The translations under genes and the position numbers were made by a program. The notes under the pieces were generated by a model, which saw only the letters and a program-made list of their open reading frames with translations, had not been told where the DNA came from and made no database searches. This document shows, piece after piece, positions 34,822-43,395 of a stretch of DNA of 64,000 nucleotides. Each line of letters opens with the position of its first letter. Positions within the stretch are counted from its first letter, which is position 1. The DNA is from Moraxellaceae bacterium (GTDB taxonomy: Bacteria > Pseudomonadota > Gammaproteobacteria > Burkholderiales > Rhodocyclaceae): positions 62,001-126,000 of the forward strand of contig JAVHYF010000008.1 of assembly GCA_031119205.1 (NCBI GenBank), read 5' to 3'.

Positions 34822-35508
34822 ATGAGCCAGGCCGCCGACAGTGGATTGATCCACACCTTCTTCAACGCCGACATCGTCCGCCAGACGTCGCCGATGGTCA
34901 TGGAGGCCGTCGGCCAGACCATCGCCATCGGCGTGCTGGTGATCGTCGCCGGCATCCTGCTCGGCACCGCGCTGGCCACCTGGCGTTTCCATACGCAGAG
35001 CCGGGTGCTCCGGGCGCTGATCGTAGGCTATGTCGACGTGCTGCGCGCGATGCCGCCCCTGGTCATCCTGATCCTGGTGTACTTCGCCCTGCCCTACGTG
35101 AACATCTCCATCGGGTCGGTGCTCGCCACCTTCCTGTGCCTGAGCGTGATCCTCTCCGCCTTCATCGAGGAATGCGTGTGGTCGGGGATCATGACCTTGC
35201 CGAAAGGCCAGATGGAAGCGGCGCGCTCCACCGGCATGAGCTGGTGGCAGAGCATGCGCCACGTGATCCTGCCGCAGGCGCTGCGCCTGTCGCTGCCGCA
35301 GATCACCAACCGCTGCATCGCCGCCATCAAGAACACCGCGCTGGGCTCCGTCATCGGCTTCGCCGAAATCCTCGGCTCCGCCCAGGCCGCCAGCAGCGAC
35401 TACGCCAACCCGACGCCGCTGACCCTCTGCGCCATCCTCTACATCGGCCTCATCTATCCGCTGGTGCTGGCCTCGCGCTACCTCGAACATCGGGCAGGAA
35501 TCCGGTAA
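34822..35508 (+). CDS. ABC importer permease 1, polar amino acid type
   Basis: A 228-residue HisM/GlnP-type inner-membrane permease with about five membrane segments. The EAA loop that docks on the ATPase reads MEAARSTGMSWWQSMRHVIL. The family start segment (GQTIAIGVLVIVAGILLGTA) and the VLRAMPPLVILILV stretch are clear. It pairs with the second permease to form the channel. Confidence 0.93.
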   Translation: MSQAADSGLIHTFFNADIVRQTSPMVMEAVGQTIAIGVLVIVAGILLGTALATWRFHTQSRVLRALIVGYVDVLRAMPPLVILILVYFALPYVNISIGSVLATFLCLSVILSAFIEECVWSGIMTLPKGQMEAARSTGMSWWQSMRHVILPQALRLSLPQITNRCIAAIKNTALGSVIGFAEILGSAQAASSDYANPTPLTLCAILYIGLIYPLVLASRYLEHRAGIR

Positions 35509-36185
35509 TGCAGGAAATCCTCGACACCTTCTTCAACCCGGCCGTCGCGGTCCAGGTCCTGCCGATGCTGCTCAGCGGCCTGTGGATGACCGTGAAGCTG
35601 GCCGCGCTGATCATCCCGCTGGGCCTGCTCGGCGGACTGGCGCTCGCCCTCGCCCACACCCAGACGCGCTCGCGCAAGGTCCGCATCGCGATCAACCTCT
35701 ACGTCGATTTCTTCCGCTCGTTCCCGCAGCTGGTGCTGGTGATCTTCGTGTCCTTCGCGACACCCTTCATCGGCATCGAGCTTTCACCCGTGGTCGCGCT
35801 GGCCATCAGCTTCATGCTGTCGACCTCCGCGTACTACTGCGAGATCCTGCGCGCCGGCATCACCGCCATTCCGGCCGGCCAGACCGAGGCCGCGCGCTCC
35901 ACCGGCATGAGCGCGACGCAGACCCTGCGTCACGTCGTGCTGCCCCAGGCCTTCCGCAACGTGCTGCCGGACCTGCTGGGCAACAGCATCGAGATCTTCA
36001 AGGGCACTTCGCTGGCCAGCGTGCTCGGCATGTCGGAGCTGCTGTACAGCGCACAGTCCGCGCAGTCGGTACTGTTCAACCCGACACCCCTGGTGCTGGC
36101 AGCCGCGATCTATCTCGCCCTGCTGTGGCCGGCGGTGCGCTTCATCAGCGCACTGGAATCCTCGCGCAGGGCGCAGGGCGGCTAG
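35508..36185 (+). CDS. ABC importer permease 2, polar amino acid type
   Basis: A 225-residue permease partner with segments WMTVKLAALIIPLGLLGGLA and FFRSFPQLVLVIFVS, and the EAA loop TEAARSTGMSATQTLRHVVL. Its ATG overlaps the TAA of permease 1 by one base, so the two are translationally coupled. It is the last gene of the operon that starts at 30074. Confidence 0.93.
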   Translation: MQEILDTFFNPAVAVQVLPMLLSGLWMTVKLAALIIPLGLLGGLALALAHTQTRSRKVRIAINLYVDFFRSFPQLVLVIFVSFATPFIGIELSPVVALAISFMLSTSAYYCEILRAGITAIPAGQTEAARSTGMSATQTLRHVVLPQAFRNVLPDLLGNSIEIFKGTSLASVLGMSELLYSAQSAQSVLFNPTPLVLAAAIYLALLWPAVRFISALESSRRAQGG

Positions 36186-36249
36186 AGGCGGGTGTCGGGA
36201 AGCTGTGCCAGGTCAACGACGCGTGCGGGGCGCCCACTACACTCACTGT

Positions 36250-36612
36250 ATGCGTCGCGTGTTCCGTGCCCTTCTCGTCTGTCTGCTGGCCCTCAGCGTC
36301 CCCGTCCAGGGCGTGGCGGCATTGCTGGCCAGTGGGTCACCGATGCAGATGCAGGACCTGTCGGGCACCGACCAGGCCAGCTGCCACGCCGCGCAGTCCG
36401 CTGCCGGCACGGATGACGGTCACCCGACCCACCATGCCGCGGCGGACAAACTGAAAGCCTGCGGCGGTTGCTACGGAACCCTGCTTGATCTCGTCAGCCT
36501 GCCCGTGATGTCCGCCCCGCTGGGCAGCGACGTCCTCGTCAGTCGAAGCAGCGATGCATTGTCCGGCCACATTCCGGCCGGGCTGGAGCGCCCTCCCCGA
36601 AACATCTCCTGA
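36250..36612 (+). CDS. Small exported Cys/His-containing protein at the copper locus
   Basis: A 120-residue protein I do not recognise by name. It starts with a signal peptide (MRRVFRALLVCLLALSVPVQ, cleavage near GVAA or LLA). The mature part has a His-rich stretch (HPTHHAAADK) flanked by Cys residues in SCHA and KACGGCYG, which suggests metal binding. It is followed after 66 bp by cusF, and small exported proteins of this kind (CopL, CzcI) often head metal-efflux operons. A longer start 15 codons upstream is possible but would spoil the signal peptide. Confidence 0.7.
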   Translation: MRRVFRALLVCLLALSVPVQGVAALLASGSPMQMQDLSGTDQASCHAAQSAAGTDDGHPTHHAAADKLKACGGCYGTLLDLVSLPVMSAPLGSDVLVSRSSDALSGHIPAGLERPPRNIS

Positions 36613-36678
36613 TCCCGTGAAGCGTCGCCGCCACCATCGTGGCGGAGGCCTGTCCTCATCCATCAGGAGAGTCTCATC

Positions 36679-37005
36679 ATGAAGTTCCGCATCATCCTTG
36701 CGGCCACCGCACTCGCGCTGGCCGCCACCACTCCGTCCCTCTTCGCCCAGGGCAGCATGCATCACCACGGCCATGCCCCCAGCCCTGCAATGACTGCCGC
36801 CGAGGTCCGTGCAATCGACCCCGGCACGAACAGGATCACCCTCAGGCACGAGGCCGCACAAGACGCCGGCATGCCCGCCATGACCATGGCGTTCGGCATG
36901 GCGAAAGGGCTGGCGCTGCCGGCCGGCCTCAAGGCCGGTGACAAGGTGCAGGTCCGCATCGAAGACGTCGGCGGCACGCCGACCGTCACCCGTCTGACCC
37001 GCTGA
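36679..37005 (+). CDS. cusF: CusF-like periplasmic copper/silver chaperone
   Basis: A 108-residue protein with a signal peptide (cleavage near LFA|QG), then a His/Met-rich linker (SMHHHGH) and a CusF OB-fold domain. The Cu(I) ligands are visible in HEAAQDAGMPAMTMAF: one His and two Met as in CusF. The Trp that covers the metal in E. coli CusF is not at the usual place (Gly-Met instead). It hands Cu(I) or Ag(I) to CusB. The ribosome site is AGGAGAG. Confidence 0.88.
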   Translation: MKFRIILAATALALAATTPSLFAQGSMHHHGHAPSPAMTAAEVRAIDPGTNRITLRHEAAQDAGMPAMTMAFGMAKGLALPAGLKAGDKVQVRIEDVGGTPTVTRLTR

Positions 37006-37015
37006 GGAGTCTCCC

Positions 37016-38425
37016 ATGCTCGACAGACCATGGCACATGGTCTGGCTCGCGGCCGTGCTCGCGCACGCCGTCGGGTCAGCACGCGCCCGCATCAGCACCA
37101 CCATCCGCGCAGGCATGCGTTCCGGCATCCGGACACATCATGCTGGCGACACCTGCGCAGCAGCACGGCGGATCACCGTGCTGCTATTGCTCGGCGCCAC
37201 TAGCGCAGCGCAGGGCACCGAAGCACTGACGCTGGCGGAGGCACAGCGGATCGCCGAAAACCGCGCACCGCAACTCACCGCGGCGCACGCGCAGGAAAGC
37301 GCGGCCCGCGACATGGCAGCCGCGGCAGGCCAGCTTCCGCCCCCCGTACTGAAGTTCGGCGTCAACAACGTGCCCGTGAGTGGCGAGATGGCATGGAGCC
37401 TGACGCGCGACGGCATGACCATGCGCCAGATCGGCCTCATGCAGGAGCTGACGCGTGGCGGCAAACGCCAGGCACAGGTCGAGCGCGCACTCGGCGAAGC
37501 AGGCCTCGCCCAGGCGGCCCGCCGCCAGGCACTGGCAGACGCGCGCCGCGACAGCGCACTGGCCTGGCTGGACCTGAGCTACCTGGAGTCCATGCGCCAG
37601 CTGGTGTCGGCACAGCTCGACGAACTGCGCCTGCAGCAGCAGGCCACAGAGGCAGCCTTCCGCAGCGGTCGTGGCCCGCAGGCCGACATGCTGGCCAACG
37701 AGCTGGCCACCGCACGCACACGCGACCAGCTTGCGCAGATGCAGCGTGACATCGCCATGGCGCGCATACGCCTGGCACGCTGGATCGGCGACGAGGCGCA
37801 GCGGCCGGTGGCATCGCCACCCGCGGCACAGGGCCTGAACTGGCAGACCGATGGGCGTGACGATGGCCTCGACGCGCATCCTGCCCTGGCCACGCAACTG
37901 GGCATGGTGAACCTGGCCGAGGCCGAGGCACGGCTGGCGCGCGAGCGTCGCACGCCCGACATGGCCATCGAGGTGATGTACAGCCAGCGCGGCTCGGATT
38001 ACGCCGACATGGTATCGGTCAACATCTCCCTGCCTCTGCCCTGGGACCGCGCCAACCGGCAGGACCGCGAGCTCGCGGCCAGCCTCGCACGCGTGGATGC
38101 TGCCCGCGCCGCCCGCGAGGACATGCATCGCGCCTACCGCGCCGAAGTGCGCGAGCGCTTCGCAGCCTGGCAGGCCGACCGCGAGCGGCTGGCCCGCTAC
38201 GACGCCGAACTGGTCCCGCTGGCCGCAGCACAGGTGGACGCCGCACTGGCGGCCTACCGCGCCGGTACCGGCATGCTGGATCGCGTGCTGGAAGCCCGCC
38301 GCATGCAGCTCGATACCCGCATGGAACGCCAGCGGGTGGCGCTGGAAGCCGCCCGCGGCTGGGCGCAGATCAATTTCCTGAATCCACAGGACGGCAACAG
38401 CGCCGTCGACGGAGCACAACCATGA
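37016..38425 (+). CDS. cusC: CusC-like outer-membrane channel (TolC family)
   Basis: A 469-residue TolC-fold protein that forms the outer-membrane duct of the copper efflux pump. Two OEP repeats are visible (starting TLAEAQRIAENRAPQL and, in the second half, AEARLARERRTPDMAIEVM), rich in long alpha-helical coiled coil. The first about 66 residues are odd: two hydrophobic stretches are separated by a basic loop. A start at 37115 would leave one normal signal peptide ending ATSAAQG, but the ATG at 37016 has the stronger site GAGGAG. The stop overlaps the cusB ATG by 4 bp. Confidence 0.88.
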   Translation: MLDRPWHMVWLAAVLAHAVGSARARISTTIRAGMRSGIRTHHAGDTCAAARRITVLLLLGATSAAQGTEALTLAEAQRIAENRAPQLTAAHAQESAARDMAAAAGQLPPPVLKFGVNNVPVSGEMAWSLTRDGMTMRQIGLMQELTRGGKRQAQVERALGEAGLAQAARRQALADARRDSALAWLDLSYLESMRQLVSAQLDELRLQQQATEAAFRSGRGPQADMLANELATARTRDQLAQMQRDIAMARIRLARWIGDEAQRPVASPPAAQGLNWQTDGRDDGLDAHPALATQLGMVNLAEAEARLARERRTPDMAIEVMYSQRGSDYADMVSVNISLPLPWDRANRQDRELAASLARVDAARAAREDMHRAYRAEVRERFAAWQADRERLARYDAELVPLAAAQVDAALAAYRAGTGMLDRVLEARRMQLDTRMERQRVALEAARGWAQINFLNPQDGNSAVDGAQP

Positions 38426-39906
38426 AGCGCACGACTCTTCACGCCATCGTCATCGGCACCGCCTTCGTCGCCGTCGCAGCGGGTGCCTACCGACTCGGTG
38501 GCCGCCACAATGTCTCACCCGCGACCGATGCCGCGACCAGCCCGCAGGTCGACGCCACCAGCGGCCGCCGCGTGCTGTACTGGCACGACCCCATGGTGCC
38601 CGGCCAGAAGTTCGACAAGCCCGGCAAGTCACCCTTCATGGACATGCCCCTGGTGCCCGTCTATGCCGACGCGGCCGCGGATACCGGTGGCGTCAGCGTG
38701 AGCCCCCGCCAGACCCAGAGCCTGGGCCTGCGCACGGCTAGCGCCACGCCGGGCCGCCTCACACCCCAGGTGGAGGCCGGTGGCAGCGTCGCCTGGAACG
38801 AGCGGGGACTCGCCGTGGTGCAGGCACGCAACACCGGCTTCGTCGAACGGCTTTTCGTGCGCGCCACGCTGGACCATGTCGAGAAAGGACAGGCACTCGC
38901 CGAGATCTACGTACCCGACTGGGTCGCCGCACAGGAGGAGTTCCTCGCAGTGCGCAGGATGCAGGGTGAGGGCACCGTCGCGCTGGTCGACGCGGCCCGT
39001 ACGCGCATGCGCCAGGCCGGCATGCCGGAGGCATTGATTGCGGAGGTCGAGCGCAAGGGCGCGGTGCAGGCACGCGTCACGATCAGCGCGCCGCAAGCCG
39101 GCAGCGTGGTGGAGCTGGCGGTACGCGAGGGAATGACCGTGGCGCCCGGCGCCACGCTGTTCCGCTTGAACGCGCTGGACAGCGTATGGGTCGTCGCCGA
39201 AGTACCGGAGGCCCAGGCGGCCCTGCTGCGCCCCGGCGCTCCGGTGTCGGCGCTGGCCGCAGGCTTCCCCGGCGAACGCTTCGGCGGTCGGGTGCAGGCC
39301 ATCCTGCCGGAAGTGGAGGCAGCTACCCGCACCCTGCGCGTGCGCATCGAACTGGCCAATCCAGGCCGCCGTCTCGCACCGGGCATGTATTTGCGGCTGG
39401 CTTTCGACAGTGCGGCGCGCGAAGCGCTGCTCATCCCGCAGGAAGCACTGATCCGCACCGGCCGGCGCGTGGTGGTGATGCTGGCCGAAGGCGAAGGCAG
39501 GTACCGCCCGGTGGACGTCGCAACCGGGCTGGAGGCCGATGGCCAGGTGGAGATCCGCTCCGGGCTCGCAGCCGGCCAGCAGGTGGTCGTGTCCGGGCAG
39601 TTCCTGCTCGATTCGGAAGCCAGCCTGCGCGCCGTGACGCCACGCCTGGATGAACCAGGCAAGACCGCCGGCAAGGAGTACCAGGTCGAGGCGGTGTTCG
39701 AATCGGTCCTGGATGATCTCGTCATGCTGTCGCATCCGCCGGTGCCCGAACTGAAGTGGGGGGCGATGACCATGGGCTTCAGGCAACCCGCCGGTGGCCT
39801 GCCCAAAGACCTCAAGGCAGGCCAGAAACTGCGCGTTGCCTTCACCGTGCCGGAGGGCGGCGAACCGCAGCTCACGCAGGTGACGGTGACGGGAGGCGGA
39901 CAATGA
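38422..39906 (+). CDS. cusB: CusB membrane-fusion protein with heavy-metal-binding and CusF-like domains
   Basis: A 494-residue periplasmic adaptor of a tripartite RND pump. Order: N-terminal anchor (1-27), heavy-metal-binding domain (about 48-80, [20 protein letters not shown] then MDMPLVP), lipoyl/coiled-coil and beta-barrel adaptor core (about 95-400), and a C-terminal CusF-like domain (about 425-490) with the metal motif [17 protein letters not shown]. This tail keeps the Trp that the stand-alone CusF lacks. It binds Cu(I)/Ag(I) and passes it to CusA. It overlaps cusC and cusA by 4 bp each. Confidence 0.92.
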   Translation: MKRTTLHAIVIGTAFVAVAAGAYRLGGRHNVSPATDAATSPQVDATSGRRVLYWHDPMVPGQKFDKPGKSPFMDMPLVPVYADAAADTGGVSVSPRQTQSLGLRTASATPGRLTPQVEAGGSVAWNERGLAVVQARNTGFVERLFVRATLDHVEKGQALAEIYVPDWVAAQEEFLAVRRMQGEGTVALVDAARTRMRQAGMPEALIAEVERKGAVQARVTISAPQAGSVVELAVREGMTVAPGATLFRLNALDSVWVVAEVPEAQAALLRPGAPVSALAAGFPGERFGGRVQAILPEVEAATRTLRVRIELANPGRRLAPGMYLRLAFDSAAREALLIPQEALIRTGRRVVVMLAEGEGRYRPVDVATGLEADGQVEIRSGLAAGQQVVVSGQFLLDSEASLRAVTPRLDEPGKTAGKEYQVEAVFESVLDDLVMLSHPPVPELKWGAMTMGFRQPAGGLPKDLKAGQKLRVAFTVPEGGEPQLTQVTVTGGGQ

Positions 39907-42900
39907 TCGCCGCCCTGATCCGCTGGTCCATCGCCAACCGCTTCCTCGTCCTGCTGGCGACGGTCGCCCTCACGGCATGGGGCGTGATTGCCGCGCTGCG
40001 CACGCCGCTGGATGCGCTGCCGGACCTCTCCGACGTGCAGGTCATCATCCGCACCAGCTACCCGGGACAGGCGCCGCAGATCGTCGAGAACCAGGTGACC
40101 TATCCGCTCACCACCACCATGTTGTCGGTGCCGGGCGCGAAGACGGTGCGGGGCTTCTCCTTCTTCGGCGACTCCTACGTCTACATCCTGTTCGAGGATG
40201 GCACCGACCTCTACTGGGCACGCTCGCGCGTGCTGGAGTACCTCAACCAGGTGCAGTCGCGCCTGCCGGCCAGCGCGAAGCCAGCGCTGGGACCGGATGC
40301 CACCGGAGTCGGCTGGATCTATAGCTACGCACTGGTCGACAGGAGCGGCAAGCACGACCTCTCCCAGTTGCGGAGCCTGCAGGACTGGTTCCTCCGCTAC
40401 GAACTGAAGACGGTGCCCGGCGTCGCGGAAGTGGCCTCCATCGGCGGCATGGTTCAGCAATACCAGGTGCAGCTGAACCCGGAACGCCTGCGTGCCTACA
40501 ACCTCGGCCATCAGGCGGTGATCGACGCGATCGGCCGCGCCAACCAGGAGACCGGAGGTTCGGTACTGGAACTGGGTGAAGCCGAGTACATGGTGCGCGC
40601 CAGCGGCTACCTGAAGACCCTGGACGACTTCCGCAGGATTCCGCTGGCGACCCAGCCGTCCGGCATCGCCGTGCGCCTGGGCGACGTGGCCAGCGTGCAG
40701 CGCGGGCCCGAGATGCGACGCGGCATCTATGAACTGGATGGCGAAGGCGAAGTGGCCGGCGGCGTGATCGTGATGCGCTCCGGCAAGAATGCGCTGGAGA
40801 CCATCGACGCCGTGAAGGCCAGGCTGGACGAGCTCCGGCACAGCCTGCCCGAGGGCGTGGAGGTGGTGTCCACCTACGACCGCAGCGGACTCATCGAACG
40901 CGCGGTGGAGAACCTCGGCTGGAAGCTGGTGGAGGAGTTCATCGTAGTGGCCGTGGTGTGCTTCATTTTCCTGTTCCACCTGCGCTCATCGCTGGTGGCC
41001 ATCGTGTCGCTACCACTGGGCGTGTTGATGGCTTTCATCGTCATGCACTGGCAAGGCGTGAACGCCAACATCATGTCGCTCGGTGGCATCGCGATCGCCA
41101 TCGGGGCGATGGTGGACGCCGCCGTGGTGATGATCGAGAACGCCCACAAGCATCTGGAGAAATGGAAGCACGCCCACCCCGGCGAAGAACCACGCGGCGA
41201 AGCGCACTGGCGCATCATCGGCGACGCTGCGACCGAGGTCGGCCCGGCGCTGTTCTTCTCGCTGCTGGTGATCACGCTGTCCTTCATTCCGGTGTTCACG
41301 CTGGAGGCGCAGGAGGGTCGCCTGTTCTCGCCGCTGGCCTTCACCAAGACCTATGCCATGGCCGCCGCCGCCGCACTGGCGGTGACGCTGATCCCGGTGC
41401 TGATGGGCTACCTGATCCGCGGGCGCATTCCGGACGAGCAGAAGAACCCGCTCAACCGCCTGCTGATCCGCCTGTACCGGCCGCTGCTGGACGCCGTGCT
41501 GGCGCGTCCCAAGGCGACGCTGGGCGCGGCCCTCGTGCTGTTGCTGGCAAGCCTGTGGCCGCTCCAGCACATCGGTGGTGAATTCCTGCCGCCACTGGAC
41601 GAAGGCGACCTGCTGTACATGCCCACGGCACTGCCGATGCTGTCCGCCGGCAAGGCCAGCGAACTGCTGCAGCAGACCGACCGCCTCATCAAGTCGGTGC
41701 CCGAGGTCGCGCGCGTGTCCGGCAAGGCCGGCCGTGCCGAAAGCGCCACCGACCCGGCGCCGCTGGAGATGTTCGAAACCACCATCCAGTTCAGACCGAA
41801 GAGTGAATGGCGGCCCGGTATGACCACCGAGAAGCTGATCGAGGAGCTGGACCGCGTGGTGAAGGTGCCGGGCCTCGCCAACATCTGGGTGCCACCGATC
41901 CGTAACCGCATCGACATGCTGGCCACCGGCATCAAGAGCCCGGTCGGCATCAAGGTGAATGGCACGGACCTGGCGCAGATCGAACAGCTCACCACGCAGG
42001 TCGAACACATCGTGAAGGAAGTGCCGGGTGTCAGCTCCGCGCTGGCCGAGCGCCTGACCGGTGGCCGCTACATCGACGTGGACATCGACCGCGACGCCGC
42101 CGCGCGCTACGGCATGAACATCGCCGACGTTCAGAGCGTGGTGGCCTCGGCCATCGGTGGCGAGAACGTCGGTGAGACGGTAGAGGGGCTGGCGCGCTAT
42201 CCGATCAACGTGCGCTATCCGCGTGAGCTGCGCGACTCGCTGCAGCGCCTGCGCGAGCTTGCAATCGTCGGCCCCATGGGACAGCGCCTGAACCTGGGCG
42301 ACGTGGCGCAGCTGCGCATCAGCGATGGCCCGCCGATGCTGCGTAGCGAGAACGCGCGACTGTCCGGCTGGGTGTATATCGACATCCGTGGCCGCGACCT
42401 CGCCGGCACCGTGCGCGACATGCAGACCGCCGTGCGCGAGCAGTTGACGCTGCCCGCAGGCTACTCGCTCGCCTGGTCCGGCCAGTTCGAGTACCTGGAA
42501 CGGGCCACGGCAAAGATGAAGCTGGTGGTACCCGCCACGCTGCTGATCATCTTCGTGCTGCTGTACCTGACCTTCCGCCGCGTAGACGAAGCCCTGCTGG
42601 TCATGGCCACCCTGCCTTTCGCCCTGGTAGGCGGCATCTGGCTGCTGTGGCTGCTGGGCTACAACCTGTCGGTGGCCGGCGCGGTCGGCTTCATCGCACT
42701 CGCGGGCGTGGCGGCGGAGTTCGGTGTGATCATGCTGCTGTACCTCAAGCACGCCTGGGAGGACCGCGTTGCCCAGGAGAGGCACGACGATCAGGCCCTG
42801 CTCGACGCCATCCGCGAAGGCGCCGTGCTGCGTGTGCGCCCGAAGGCCATGACCGTCGCGGTGATCATTGCCGGCCTGCTGCCCATCATGTGGGGCAGCG

Positions 42901-43109
42901 GCACCGGCTCCGAGGTGATGCAGCGTATTGCCGCACCGATGGTCGGCGGCATGATCACCGCACCGCTGCTGTCCATGCTGCTCGTGCCGGCGGCCTGGCT
43001 GCTGATGCGGCGCAGGGCAGCCGCGGCTACCGGTCCGGCCATCGCCGCCGGCGACCTGCATGGTGAAGTGGCACGGACGACAGACCCTGTCACCACACCC
43101 GGCGGCTAG
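39903..43109 (+). CDS. cusA: CusA copper/silver RND efflux pump
   Basis: A 1068-residue HME-RND proton antiporter with twelve membrane segments and two large periplasmic loops. The three Met residues that bind Cu(I)/Ag(I) in E. coli CusA fall at exactly the same numbers: M573 (LLYMPTALP), M623 ([10 protein letters not shown]) and M672 ([10 protein letters not shown]). Proton-relay acids are in [20 protein letters not shown]. This argues for monovalent copper/silver export rather than Co/Zn/Cd. The start overlaps the cusB stop by 4 bp. No copper-sensing regulator (CusRS, CueR) is in the window. Confidence 0.95.
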   Translation: MIAALIRWSIANRFLVLLATVALTAWGVIAALRTPLDALPDLSDVQVIIRTSYPGQAPQIVENQVTYPLTTTMLSVPGAKTVRGFSFFGDSYVYILFEDGTDLYWARSRVLEYLNQVQSRLPASAKPALGPDATGVGWIYSYALVDRSGKHDLSQLRSLQDWFLRYELKTVPGVAEVASIGGMVQQYQVQLNPERLRAYNLGHQAVIDAIGRANQETGGSVLELGEAEYMVRASGYLKTLDDFRRIPLATQPSGIAVRLGDVASVQRGPEMRRGIYELDGEGEVAGGVIVMRSGKNALETIDAVKARLDELRHSLPEGVEVVSTYDRSGLIERAVENLGWKLVEEFIVVAVVCFIFLFHLRSSLVAIVSLPLGVLMAFIVMHWQGVNANIMSLGGIAIAIGAMVDAAVVMIENAHKHLEKWKHAHPGEEPRGEAHWRIIGDAATEVGPALFFSLLVITLSFIPVFTLEAQEGRLFSPLAFTKTYAMAAAAALAVTLIPVLMGYLIRGRIPDEQKNPLNRLLIRLYRPLLDAVLARPKATLGAALVLLLASLWPLQHIGGEFLPPLDEGDLLYMPTALPMLSAGKASELLQQTDRLIKSVPEVARVSGKAGRAESATDPAPLEMFETTIQFRPKSEWRPGMTTEKLIEELDRVVKVPGLANIWVPPIRNRIDMLATGIKSPVGIKVNGTDLAQIEQLTTQVEHIVKEVPGVSSALAERLTGGRYIDVDIDRDAAARYGMNIADVQSVVASAIGGENVGETVEGLARYPINVRYPRELRDSLQRLRELAIVGPMGQRLNLGDVAQLRISDGPPMLRSENARLSGWVYIDIRGRDLAGTVRDMQTAVREQLTLPAGYSLAWSGQFEYLERATAKMKLVVPATLLIIFVLLYLTFRRVDEALLVMATLPFALVGGIWLLWLLGYNLSVAGAVGFIALAGVAAEFGVIMLLYLKHAWEDRVAQERHDDQALLDAIREGAVLRVRPKAMTVAVIIAGLLPIMWGSGTGSEVMQRIAAPMVGGMITAPLLSMLLVPAAWLLMRRRAAAATGPAIAAGDLHGEVARTTDPVTTPGG

Positions 43110-43260
43110 CGCCGGGACAGGGAGACAGCCCTTCCGTTCACCCGGCGGTGACGGCAGGGCTGCCTCCGGCTGACCGATGCAGGCAAAGGCCCGCGCCCGG
43201 CAGGGAGCCCCATAGTGCAGACCCTGGAAGGGGCGCTGCCAAGCCCTCCGACCTCAGAAG

Positions 43261-43274
43261 TTGACCTGGCTCAA
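43261..43274 (+). promoter_or_regulatory. FNR/Anr-like box upstream of nrdD
   Basis: TTGACCTGGCTCAA keeps both TTGA and TCAA halves with the correct 6-base gap of the FNR consensus TTGAT-N4-ATCAA. It lies 14 bp before the first NrdR box core and about 130 bp before nrdD. It fits oxygen control of an anaerobic enzyme. Confidence 0.6.
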
Positions 43275-43321
43275 AACCTATATGTAGTCGTAAAAGGCTA
43301 AGTAGATACTACCTATAGTAT
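43275..43321 (+). promoter_or_regulatory. Tandem NrdR boxes upstream of nrdD
   Basis: Two copies of the NrdR core CwAtATaTwG: CTATATGTAG at 43278-43287 (9 of 10) and CTACCTATAG at 43309-43318 (8 of 10). Their starts are 31 bp apart, about three DNA turns, the spacing typical of NrdR repression sites. A further perfect inverted repeat AGATACTA-CCTA-TAGTATCT overlaps the second box (43304-43323). Confidence 0.65.
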
Positions 43322-43395
43322 CTGCCGGCTGTTTCGTGGCTCCCCGCAGGAGCCGCCCGTCCACGCCAGCCGGCATTCTCCAGGGAGACGCATCC

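Noticed and set aside
41010-43061. A 683-codon open frame on the minus strand
   Set aside because: Shadow of cusA; low-complexity His/Gln/Asp-rich sequence and no ribosome site. The cusA Met triad proves the plus-strand reading.
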